A stretch of DNA of 64,000 nucleotides, taken from the NCBI RefSeq assembly GCF_016909175.1, contig NZ_JAFBFI010000004.1:172648-236647 (forward strand), given 5' to 3'. This DNA is from Peribacillus deserti (GTDB lineage Bacteria > Bacillota > Bacilli > Bacillales > DSM-1321). Of the stretch, positions 32,067-39,572 are shown one piece after another (the stretch's first letter is position 1; the number at the start of each line of letters is the position of its first letter). The position numbers and the translations under genes were made by a program. The notes below the pieces were generated by a model. That model was not told the DNA's origin, ran no database searches, and saw only the letters and a list, made by a program, of their open reading frames with translations.

Positions 32067-32172
32067 CGCCCCTGCCTCAGAATGCTTATGCAAGCAGCGT
32101 CTCGGCATGTGCGCTGTGGTATCCCTTCGAAGCTAACTCGATCGTGCTCTATTCAGCTGAGCTACTGGGGCA
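32067..32172 (-). other. tRNA 5'-half/structured-tail chimera A
   Basis: On the minus strand it begins TGCCCCAGTAGCTCAGC... Bases 32145-32169 repeat 24 of 25 bases of the 5' part of the tRNA-Arg downstream (31994-32018). After GAGCA the similarity stops and a different ~78-nt tail follows. The tail contains a hairpin closed by TGCC/GGCA (32073-32107) and ends in GGGGCG, which can pair with the 5' TGCCCC like an acceptor stem. Anticodon arm and T-arm are missing, so it is not a normal tRNA. A related tail occurs at 62805-62909. Confidence 0.7.
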
Positions 32173-32329
32173 TTTTAAATGTAAAATTTCTTGTTAAATT
32201 TTTCTCTGCTTTTCTTGAGGACATTTTTTATTATAGTGCCATAGCAATCAAAAGTCAACACTCTTTTTTAAAAAAATGAGGGAGAAAATATTTTCTTTAT
32301 GTTTTCTCCCTGATTTATTATACACAACT

Positions 32330-32842
32330 CTATTCCAAATGATAAGTTTTACTTAAACTTTTTAATAAATTTCCTTCAAGGCTGTAAAATTGCACCTTTA
32401 TTTCGCGATTCTGTACTTCTAGCAATACATAAGTTTTTTCATGTATTCCTTTTGGCAGCCGAATGCTCCCAGGGTTAATAAACAGCCTGCCTCCGATCAT
32501 TTCTGACCCAGCTATGTGGGAATGCCCGAAGCAGACGATTTCAGCCTGTTCTTCTTCAGCCTTGTACGCTAGATTCATTAATGTCATTTTTACATTATAT
32601 AAATGTCCATGCGTAATAAAGAACCTTAAACCTAATAATTCTTTAGTTATCGCATTCGGAAATTGCGGATCAAAGTCACAGTTTCCCCTCACTAGTTCAA
32701 ATGACGCCAGGGACTCATGGCTAATATCCAGCTCCGAGTCGCCGCAGTGGATACATACATCCACATCCGTATGCTTTTTTTTCAGGATGATAAGCTCCTC
32801 AGTCAATCCATGACTGTCGCTTATGATCATAGCTTTCATCAT
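32330..32842 (-). CDS. ysnB: Metallophosphoesterase (YfcE/MJ0936 type, YsnB)
   Basis: 170 residues. Calcineurin-like phosphoesterase of the small YfcE/MJ0936 type: DSHG, HCGDSE, RGNCD, THGH and GHSH supply the two-metal ligands. Such proteins hydrolyse phosphodiesters; substrate unknown. ATG overlaps the rdgB stop (ATGA), so it is co-translated with rdgB in an rph-rdgB-ysnB operon. Confidence 0.95.
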   Translation of the reverse strand: MMKAMIISDSHGLTEELIILKKKHTDVDVCIHCGDSELDISHESLASFELVRGNCDFDPQFPNAITKELLGLRFFITHGHLYNVKMTLMNLAYKAEEEQAEIVCFGHSHIAGSEMIGGRLFINPGSIRLPKGIHEKTYVLLEVQNREIKVQFYSLEGNLLKSLSKTYHLE

Positions 32843-33447
32843 AATTTTTCTCTTTCTAAAAAGGTATCAAGAAGGCTCTCTAATTTCTTTAAAGCTTGAG
32901 CTCGGTGGCTGATTTGATTCTTTTCGTCAGATGTAAGCTCAGCCATTGACTTTCCTAAATCTTTCACAAGAAATACCGAATCATACCCAAAGCCATTTTC
33001 TCCCCGGGGCTCGTCCAAAATGATGCCCTCAACGCTTCCTGAAACGGTTATCGTTTCCTGATTAGGAGAGGCAAGTGCCAGTGAACAATAAAATCGGGCT
33101 GTCCTTTTAGCTTCCGGAACATCTTTCAGCTCAGCCAGAACTTTTTCAAGGTTAGCTTTGTCACTTTTTTCCTCTCCGGCATACCTTGCTGAATAAATTC
33201 CAGGTCTTCCATCTAGCGCGTCCACAATAAGCCCTGAATCATCTGCGATTACAAAATGCCCTGCCTGGCTGGAAATCGTCTCTGCCTTAATGACTGCATT
33301 CTCTTCAAAACTGGATCCTGTTTCTTCTACATCCGGAGCCTCCGGAACATCTAGCAGAGTAAGCACCTTGTATCCTTTTAAAGCAAACAAACTTTCAAAC
33401 TCTCTTGCTTTTCCTTTATTTTTCGTAGCAATTAATACTGTTTTCAC
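32839..33447 (-). CDS. rdgB: XTP/dITP diphosphatase (RdgB/HAM1)
   Basis: House-cleaning pyrophosphatase that removes xanthosine and inosine triphosphates from the nucleotide pool. 202 residues; IATKNKGKAREFE binds the phosphates, FVIADDSGLIVDALDGRPGIYSARYAG is the core motif and GFGYDSVF and SHRAQAL complete the site. 6 nt downstream of rph. Called ysnA in B. subtilis. Confidence 0.97.
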   Translation of the reverse strand: MKTVLIATKNKGKAREFESLFALKGYKVLTLLDVPEAPDVEETGSSFEENAVIKAETISSQAGHFVIADDSGLIVDALDGRPGIYSARYAGEEKSDKANLEKVLAELKDVPEAKRTARFYCSLALASPNQETITVSGSVEGIILDEPRGENGFGYDSVFLVKDLGKSMAELTSDEKNQISHRAQALKKLESLLDTFLEREKL

Positions 33448-33453
33448 CGTTCT

Positions 33454-34197
33454 TCACCCTTTACCGATTTTACCTGCTATTTCACCTAATGCCTCCCGCT
33501 GTATGCCAATCAGGTTTTCAATGCCTTCACGGGCAATACCAAGAATCGTTTGCAGCTGATCATAGGTAAATGTCGCTTCTTCGCCGGTTCCCTGTAATTC
33601 GACAAACTCTCCTTTTCCAGTCATGATCACATTCATGTCCACTGATGCGGAAGAATCTTCGTGATAGTTCAAGTCTAACACAACTTGATCGCCAGCAATA
33701 ATGCCGGCGCTGGTTGCTGCCAAAAACTCTTTAATCGGAAATACAGGCAGCTTTTTATCGGTATAAATCTTATGAACAGCAAGAGCCATGGCTACGAATG
33801 CACCAGTAATTGATGCTGTTCTTGTTCCTCCATCTGCCTGAATAACATCGCAGTCTATCCAGATTGTTCTTTCTCCTAATGCCTCTAAGCTTACGACTGC
33901 CCGTAATGCCCGGCCAATAAGTCTTTGGATTTCCATCGTTCTTCCTGTGACTTTTCCTTTCGAAGACTCACGGATATTCCGCTGTTCAGTTGCGCGCGGA
34001 AGCATGGAATATTCTGCATTAACCCACCCTTTTCCCTGGTTCCGTAAAAAAGGAGGAACTCGTTCCTCTATGCTTGCTGAGCAAATGACTTTCGTATTTC
34101 CAACGGAAATAAGCACAGAGCCTTCTGGGTGCATGATATAATTCTTTTCTATATGTATAGGTCTCAGTTCATTACTTTTTCTTCCATCTATTCTCAC
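33454..34197 (-). CDS. rph: Ribonuclease PH
   Basis: Phosphorolytic 3'-5' exoribonuclease that trims tRNA 3' ends. 247 residues; RNase PH fold with the N-terminal [16 protein letters not shown], the phosphate-binding region [14 protein letters not shown] and DLNYHEDS. Relevant here because several tRNA genes in the window lack an encoded CCA. First gene of the rph-rdgB-ysnB group; GGAGGCACAAATT precedes the ATG. Confidence 0.98.
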   Translation of the reverse strand: MRIDGRKSNELRPIHIEKNYIMHPEGSVLISVGNTKVICSASIEERVPPFLRNQGKGWVNAEYSMLPRATEQRNIRESSKGKVTGRTMEIQRLIGRALRAVVSLEALGERTIWIDCDVIQADGGTRTASITGAFVAMALAVHKIYTDKKLPVFPIKEFLAATSAGIIAGDQVVLDLNYHEDSSASVDMNVIMTGKGEFVELQGTGEEATFTYDQLQTILGIAREGIENLIGIQREALGEIAGKIGKG

Positions 34198-34245
34198 AAT
34201 TTGTGCCTCCTGGAATTATGCCTTTTACGTAGTGCGTGTAATTCA

Positions 34246-34277
34246 CAAAATAAGAGGCGGAATGAGTCCCGCCTCTC
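34246..34277 (-). terminator. Terminator of gerM
   Basis: AGAGGCGG/CCGCCTCT stem followed by TTATTTTG on the minus strand. Confidence 0.75.
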
Positions 34278-34313
34278 TGCCTTATATTATATAGTATATC
34301 AAAAAAAGCACTT

Positions 34314-35366
34314 TTAAAAACTTCCTGTGTTCACTTTTTCCGGTCTAGTTACGGGCGCTGTAAGAGTTTTTCCATTATCAGTCGTAAGTTTTTCTTTGCC
34401 GTCTACCAATACCTCAACGCTTTTAATCTCTTTTTGTTCGGTCAGCGAAAGTACTAATGAATCGAGCAGATAGCTGGAAATTTGATTATTTTTAGTACTG
34501 TTCAGAACAGACTTATTGAAGTTTAAAGTAACCTTTCCTTCATCTACTTTCGGACTGTCTAGCAAAGCTATTTCCGGTACAAATTCAGAAATCAACTTGG
34601 ACGCAAACGCTGGTCCTTTAATCAATTCATTAACCGCAGCAGTGACAGGATCTGCCTTGGTATCTGTTATTCTGCGGGTAACAGGCACATAATAATACTC
34701 ACCTTCCTCACCGCCTAGATAATAGACCGTAATAGCCTTTGTGTTTGAAATGTCAGTGATGCCTGAAGTATCCAGATTAATTCCCACAGTTCTTGTCAAA
34801 TTCTTAGTAATGGGAGTATGATTAACCGGCATTTGAGTTAACACTTTTCCATTCATTCTAATATTTACCTTCTTGATAGAATCAAACTGTGTAAGGGTCC
34901 AGGTTATAGACTGAAGAATCTTCTTTTCATCAGCAGCCTTATAGTTTTTGAATTCATTTGAAAAATCAGCTGTGGCGACTCCATCTTTATTAATATTTAA
35001 GTCTACCTTGGTATCAGCGGGCAGGACTGCTCTAAATCCATTGGGCAGCAGTTCCTGTACAGGACCTTCCGAAACAAGATACTCCAGCGCTTGTTTTGCG
35101 ACTCCTTCAGAAGAAGGCAGCTGTAGTGTCTGCGGTACAACATATCCATTTTTATCTATTAGATACAGTTCTGTCTTAATTTCTGCTTTAGCCTCTTTAG
35201 CTGGAGCCTTGCTTTTTTCTTTCAAACCGGAAGCATCCTTTAGATATGTTACGTCCTGCGGTGGATCTATTTTCTTATCCCCCCCGCCTAATAGACCGCA
35301 GCCTGAAAGCATAACAGAGGAAGCAAGAACCGTGAAGCAAATTGCTTTTTTTGCATTTTTAGACAT
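34314..35366 (-). CDS. gerM: Germination/sporulation lipoprotein GerM
   Basis: 350-residue lipoprotein: N-terminal lysines, hydrophobic stretch and lipobox LSGC (Cys about 23), a low-complexity linker, then two GerMN domains (about 65-200 and 215-335). GerM is needed in B. subtilis for septal thinning/engulfment and for spore germination, acting outside the mother-cell membrane. Order rph-gerM-racE as in B. subtilis. Confidence 0.95.
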   Translation of the reverse strand: MSKNAKKAICFTVLASSVMLSGCGLLGGGDKKIDPPQDVTYLKDASGLKEKSKAPAKEAKAEIKTELYLIDKNGYVVPQTLQLPSSEGVAKQALEYLVSEGPVQELLPNGFRAVLPADTKVDLNINKDGVATADFSNEFKNYKAADEKKILQSITWTLTQFDSIKKVNIRMNGKVLTQMPVNHTPITKNLTRTVGINLDTSGITDISNTKAITVYYLGGEEGEYYYVPVTRRITDTKADPVTAAVNELIKGPAFASKLISEFVPEIALLDSPKVDEGKVTLNFNKSVLNSTKNNQISSYLLDSLVLSLTEQKEIKSVEVLVDGKEKLTTDNGKTLTAPVTRPEKVNTGSF

Positions 35367-35487
35367 TTCAATCCCTCCAAAGACAGTTTGTACTACTATT
35401 TATACGAGCCCGCTTTTAAAATAGACCGCTGTTAAAAATTAATTTTGGACAAACAAATGCCTTTAGGATAATAAATGTCTCACGCAT

Positions 35488-35538
35488 TAAAAAAAAGCCT
35501 ATTCCAACGGAGAAATCACTTTCTCCTGGAATAGGCCT
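35488..35538 (-). terminator. Terminator of racE
   Basis: GCCTATTCCAGGAGAAA/TTTCTCC-(GT)-TGGAATAGGC hairpin with GTGA loop and eight U on the minus strand. Confidence 0.92.
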
Positions 35539-36337
35539 ATTGATCAATTTTTACTGTTTCAACTTCATGAATCGTTCTTTCAAGCCATTCAGAAGCAATT
35601 TTTTGAAATATACCTTTTGAGCCAGTTGTATAAAATTTATAAACAGGCGGTTCAGAACTCTTATTCATGTGACCGTTATAATGAAGAATTACGCTTGCTT
35701 CGCTTGCTGTTTCCTCACCAGAGGATATAACCTCTATGTTTTTTCCCATATAACTGCTGATGACCGGCCCCAGCAGCGGGTAATGCGTACAGCCTAAAAT
35801 AAGGGTGTCGAGTTTTTTACTTTTTAATGACTTTAACGTTTCGGCTACTACTTTTTTGGCGATCGGACTGTTAAACTGACCACTCTCTACTATCGAAACA
35901 AACTTAGGACATGCAAGACTCTCAACTCTCGTCAGCGGATTGATATTTTTTAATGCCGTTTCATACGCACCGCTTTTTATGGTACCTGCTGTCCCGAGAA
36001 CTCCGATATTTAAATTACGGGTCAACTTAAGTGCAGCCCGTGCCCCAGGATAAATGACACCCAGAACAGGTATCGAAAGTTCATTTCTTATTTCATCTAA
36101 AACAGCGGCTGTAGCCGTATTGCACGCAATAATGAGCATTTTGATATTTCGGTTTAGCAAAAACCTCGTCATCTGCCATGTAAATTGCTTAACCTCGTCC
36201 ATTGGCCGAGGACCATACGGACAGCGTGCCGTATCCCCAAGATATATAATATTTTCATGGGGGAGCTGTCTCATTACTTCTTTGGCAACAGTCAAGCCGC
36301 CTACCCCTGAATCAATAATCCCAATTGGATGTTTCAA
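35537..36337 (-). CDS. racE: Glutamate racemase
   Basis: Makes D-glutamate for peptidoglycan by a two-cysteine cofactor-free mechanism. 266 residues; catalytic cysteines in IACNTATAA and LGCTHYPLL, with DSGVGGLTV and the GDTARCPYG segment. It lies 10 nt after the MarR gene and is probably co-transcribed with it. Equivalent to murI. Confidence 0.97.
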   Translation of the reverse strand: MKHPIGIIDSGVGGLTVAKEVMRQLPHENIIYLGDTARCPYGPRPMDEVKQFTWQMTRFLLNRNIKMLIIACNTATAAVLDEIRNELSIPVLGVIYPGARAALKLTRNLNIGVLGTAGTIKSGAYETALKNINPLTRVESLACPKFVSIVESGQFNSPIAKKVVAETLKSLKSKKLDTLILGCTHYPLLGPVISSYMGKNIEVISSGEETASEASVILHYNGHMNKSSEPPVYKFYTTGSKGIFQKIASEWLERTIHEVETVKIDQ

Positions 36338-36347
36338 AGTATCCGCC

Positions 36348-36797
36348 TCATTCTTGTTTCATTTCTTGATGCAGCTTGCTTAAGCTGGACTTTAACTGCA
36401 GCACTTCATGATCTGAGAAATGCTCAAATATATCTTTTAAATAACCCTGCCGCATTACGATCACTTCATCTATAATTTGCTTTCCCTTTTCGAGGAGGTG
36501 GATTCTAACCACTCTGCGGTCATTTGTATCTTTGACCCGCATGACAAGTTCATTCTTTTCCATGCGGTCTACTAAATCGGTTGTTGTGCTGCAAGCAAGA
36601 GCAAGCTTGTTGGAAAGTTCACCGATTGTCATGTCACCATCTTCAAGCAGCCACTGAAGAGCGTAAAATTGCGGAAGCGTGATCGGATAATGATTTAATA
36701 TCTCTCTGCCCTTTTGTTTGATTATAGCAGAGATATATCGCAGATCTTTCTCTATATCAACGACAAGTCCATTGTTTAATTCATTTTCAACCTTCAT
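36348..36797 (-). CDS. ysmB: MarR-family transcriptional regulator (YsmB-like)
   Basis: 149 residues with a winged helix ([30 protein letters not shown], and the [13 protein letters not shown] wing). ATG at 36797 is preferred: GGGTGGGGG lies upstream and the longer frame starts without SD. Position between gerE and racE is that of ysmB. No cysteine- or ligand-sensing residue is evident; target unknown. Confidence 0.93.
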   Translation of the reverse strand: MKVENELNNGLVVDIEKDLRYISAIIKQKGREILNHYPITLPQFYALQWLLEDGDMTIGELSNKLALACSTTTDLVDRMEKNELVMRVKDTNDRRVVRIHLLEKGKQIIDEVIVMRQGYLKDIFEHFSDHEVLQLKSSLSKLHQEMKQE

Positions 36798-36878
36798 ATA
36801 TTTACAGCCCCCACCCTTAGAACATAACAAGCTTACACTATCATTTATTGTCTATCAAATAAAAACAAATTTCAAGAA

Positions 36879-37260
36879 GAAAAGCGGAGGACGGTGCTTT
36901 TCAATAAATTCCATTCATAGGCGAATGAATATCCGTTTACGTACAACCTTAAAACTTATAGAAAAGCAGACACCTGAAAGGCATAAGACGAGCGGCAGCG
37001 AAAGGCCGCTCTTGCCTTTTGATGGCGATTGGCTTATGACCGAAGGTGTCAGTCCGCAGCTGGACAGCAGGAAAAGCGGAGGACGGTGCTTTTCAACAAA
37101 TTCCATTCATAGGTGAATGAATATCGATTACGTACAACCTTAAAACTTATAGAAAAGCAGACACCTGAAAGGCATAAGACGAGCGGCAGCGAAAGGCCGC
37201 TTTTGCCTTTTGATGGCGATTGGCTTATGACCGGAGGTGTCAGTCCCAGCTGGACAGCAG
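36879..37260. repeat. Two tandem copies of a 192-nt structured intergenic repeat
   Basis: Copy 1 is 36879-37070, copy 2 is 37071-37260, about 95 percent identical, and a third copy just begins (GAAAAG at 37261). Each copy contains an 82-nt fold (36969-37050, 37160-37241): outer stem GACACCT/AGGTGTC, a second stem GGCATAAGAC/GGCTTATGAC (8 of 10 paired), and inside it GAGCGGC/GCCGCTC and GCC/GGC hairpins. A further hairpin ATTCAT/ATGAAT lies upstream in each copy. No protein frame is conserved. It fills the gap between gerE and ysmB. Confidence 0.9.
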
Positions 37261-37313
37261 GAAAAGTACTTTCCTATCACCAAAAAAATAAGCAGTCCGT
37301 GAACAAGGCAAAG

Positions 37314-37345
37314 AAAAGGAAGCGCTTTTTCCTTTCTTCTGCCCA
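37314..37345 (-). terminator. Likely terminator of gerE
   Basis: AAGAAAGGAAAAAGCGCTTCCTTTTCTTT on the minus strand: GAAAGGAA/TTCCTTTTC stem with U-rich end. Confidence 0.6.
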
Positions 37346-37426
37346 TATTCACTTCACTGCTTTTAGCGGTATTTCTATTAAGATAGTGACAAGCTTGCAG
37401 AGGCCGGCAGCTCATGTAATGTATGG

Positions 37427-37651
37427 TTAAAGTTTTAACTCACCCATACGCAAGAGCTCAACTACAGCTTGAGAACGCCCTTTAACTCCAAGCTTCTGCA
37501 TGGCATTCGAAATATGATTTCTTACAGTTTTCTCACTAATGAATAACTCACCTGCGATTTCTTTGGTCGTCTTATCCTGCACTAACAACTCGAATACTTC
37601 TCTTTCTCGTTTGGTGAGCAATGGCTTATGAGTATATTCGTTCTCCTTCAA
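37427..37651 (-). CDS. gerE: Late mother-cell transcription regulator GerE
   Basis: 74-residue stand-alone LuxR-type helix-turn-helix ([22 protein letters not shown] ... [18 protein letters not shown]), the exact GerE length. In B. subtilis GerE tunes sigma-K-dependent spore coat genes in the mother cell. Its presence, with gerM and lonB, is a main argument that the organism forms spores. GGAGGGTTACCAT lies upstream of the start. Confidence 0.97.
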   Translation of the reverse strand: MKENEYTHKPLLTKREREVFELLVQDKTTKEIAGELFISEKTVRNHISNAMQKLGVKGRSQAVVELLRMGELKL

Positions 37652-37854
37652 GTATGGTAACCCTCCTTGCCTTTACCAGCTATCACCTAGGAATGGGTAT
37701 ATATTTAGTCACCATATCTTATGATATGGATATTACGAAAGTGACTGGTTTTAAAGGAAGAAGCAATAAAAAAATGAACTGTTTTAATACTATGACAAAA
37801 ACTAAAAAGTTAAGCCATTTAGTTTAAGATTTTTACAGCAGAAAAACTTCCTTG

Positions 37855-38319
37855 TCAGGCTGTCTGAACCTTCTCAGTTAGTAATTTTTTCTTATGCTGT
37901 TCTGTCCAGGGAATCGCTTTTCCATTATGCCGGGAAATTTGAACCATCGCACCTCTTCCGGTAAGTACCAGAGTCCCATCCATTCTTGTTCCCTTATAAT
38001 GGATATCTACTGACGAATTTCCAACCGTATGAACCTTTACATGAATGAGAAGTTCTTCTCCGAAATATATCTGTGCGAGAAAATCGCATTGGAGATCAGC
38101 AACAACAGGGATGCTCTCCCGCTCCGGGTTCAGCCAGTCAGCCATAAAGCCAACTGCTTTAAGGTACTCAATCCTTGCTTCTTCAAAATAAGTAAAAGGC
38201 ACTGTATTGTTCAGATGTCCAAACATATCGGTTTCTGAAAAGCGGACAGTCACTTTATGTGAAAAGCGGAAAGAATCGCTCCATTCTTCCATGTTTTGAA
38301 TATAAGCTATGCGGGGCAT
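37855..38319 (-). CDS. ysmA: Acyl-CoA thioesterase, 4HBT hot-dog family (YsmA)
   Basis: 154 residues with the single hot-dog fold pattern RFSETDMFGHLNNTVPFTYFEEARIEYL, in which the Asp is the usual catalytic residue of 4-hydroxybenzoyl-CoA-type thioesterases. Likely hydrolyses acyl-CoA; substrate unknown. ATG follows ACAGGAGGAACAAGA. A 7-bp-arm palindrome resembling a FadR-type operator (38339-38354) lies 19 nt upstream. Confidence 0.9.
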   Translation of the reverse strand: MPRIAYIQNMEEWSDSFRFSHKVTVRFSETDMFGHLNNTVPFTYFEEARIEYLKAVGFMADWLNPERESIPVVADLQCDFLAQIYFGEELLIHVKVHTVGNSSVDIHYKGTRMDGTLVLTGRGAMVQISRHNGKAIPWTEQHKKKLLTEKVQTA

Positions 38320-38338
38320 TCTTGTTCCTCCTGTAAAA

Positions 38339-38354
38339 ATGAATAGTTATTCAT
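38339..38354. promoter_or_regulatory. FadR/TetR-like palindrome upstream of ysmA
   Basis: ATGAATA-GT-TATTCAT. Half-sites resemble those of the FadR box (TGAATGA...TCATTCA) seen before fadR, but with a shorter arm and 2-nt centre. Confidence 0.45.
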
Positions 38355-38487
38355 TTAATTTTAAAGCAATTCTGATTTTTTATAAAGCGATAACTTCAAT
38401 TAGACTCCATGCGGACTAGATAAATACTCGCTGTCCATACGAAAATTCATCAGATCATCATATTGATTCACTTTTACTCAATCAATC

Positions 38488-38682
38488 TAAAAAGCATAAA
38501 GGGCTATAACTTGGGCATAAGATATTGAAGATTAGCATAGATAAGCATAAAGTTCTAAAAGTTAAGCATAAATCTTGGCTTCATAAGCACAAAGTTCCAA
38601 AAGTTAAGCATAAATCTTGGATTCATAAGCACAAAGTTCCAAAAGTTAAGCATAAAAGAACAGAATAGAAGCATAACCCTTT
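38488..38682. repeat. Array of 21-nt phased GCATAA repeats
   Basis: GCAT/GCAC cores start at 38494, 38515, 38535, 38545, 38566, 38587, 38608, 38629, 38650 and 38671; apart from one 10-nt step the period is 20-21. Two adjacent units form a 42-nt dimer repeated almost exactly (AAGTTCCAAAAGTTAAGC ... TTCATAAGCAC). On the minus strand it reads AAGATTTATGC and TTTTGGAACTTTGTGC, close to words in the array at 17944-18080. It lies in the ysmA-sdhB gap (38320-38810). Confidence 0.9.
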
Positions 38683-38769
38683 GGATTCACTTCTAATTTC
38701 AAAAATGAACGTGGATTATGACATAAGCCAGCCAAAATACAGCAATTACAACTTCATTTAAGCTAAATA

Positions 38770-38808
38770 AAAGGGATTTAAAGCTTAACAGCTTTAAATC
38801 CCTTTTTT
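38770..38808 (-). terminator. Terminator of sdhCAB
   Basis: Perfect 14-bp stem AAGGGATTTAAAGC/GCTTTAAATCCCTT with TTAACA loop; U-rich on both sides, so bidirectional. Confidence 0.9.
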
Positions 38809-38810
38809 TC

Positions 38811-39569
38811 TTATTGATCGCTTCCAAAGAAGTTTCGGAATGATTGAATCGTGGTATCTCTGTTAAGAGCTGCAATGGATGTTGTCAATGGAATGCCTTT
38901 AGGGCAGGACTGAACACAGTTTTGCGACATACCGCAGCTTGCAATGCCTCCATCGCCCATGATCGCATTCAGGCGCTCGGGTGCATTCATAGCACCTGTT
39001 GGATGAGCATTAAATAGTCTTACTTGGGAAAGTGACTGCGGGCCAATGTAATCAGAATTGCTGTTTACATTTGGACAGGCTTCCAAGCAGACTCCGCAAG
39101 TCATACATTTTGAAAGCTCGTACGCCCACTGGCGCTTCCTTTCCGGCATCCGCGGCCCAGGTCCAAGGTCATAAGTTCCATCGATCGGAATCCATGCTTT
39201 TACCTTCTTTAAGGAATCGAACATTCTGCTTCTATCCACTTGAAGGTCACGGACTACAGGGAATGTTCTCATTGGTGCCAGCCTTATAGGCTGTTCAAGC
39301 TGATCAACCAATGCCGTACATGATTGACGGGGTTTTCCGTTAATAATCATGGAGCATGCGCCGCATACTTCTTCAAGGCAATTCATGTCCCAGTTTATTG
39401 GTGTTGTTTTTTCTCCTTTAACATTAACAGGATTTCTGCGGATTTCCATTAAAGCAGAAATAACATTCATGTTTGGGCGGTAAGGAAGTTCAAATTCTTC
39501 CTGATAAGCGGCTGATTCAGTATGATCCTGGCGGGTAATAATAAAACGAACTGTTTTGTTCTCAGCCAT
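38811..39569 (-). CDS. sdhB: Succinate dehydrogenase iron-sulfur subunit
   Basis: Electron-transfer subunit of complex II. 252 residues with all three cluster motifs: [2Fe-2S] C-x4-C-x2-C...C (CLEEVCGACSM ... RQSC), [4Fe-4S] CMTCGVCLEACP and [3Fe-4S] CGMSQNC...CPKGIPL. It starts 3 nt after sdhA ends and is followed by the operon terminator. Confidence 0.98.
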   Translation of the reverse strand: MAENKTVRFIITRQDHTESAAYQEEFELPYRPNMNVISALMEIRRNPVNVKGEKTTPINWDMNCLEEVCGACSMIINGKPRQSCTALVDQLEQPIRLAPMRTFPVVRDLQVDRSRMFDSLKKVKAWIPIDGTYDLGPGPRMPERKRQWAYELSKCMTCGVCLEACPNVNSNSDYIGPQSLSQVRLFNAHPTGAMNAPERLNAIMGDGGIASCGMSQNCVQSCPKGIPLTTSIAALNRDTTIQSFRNFFGSDQ

Positions 39570-39572
39570 ACC

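Noticed and set aside
32067..32172. Second functional tRNA gene next to tRNA-Arg
   Set aside because: D-arm is present but there is no anticodon arm or T-arm; it cannot form a cloverleaf.
36915..37430. Short ORFs across the tandem repeat
   Set aside because: They arise from the duplicated structured repeat in several frames and have no start signals.
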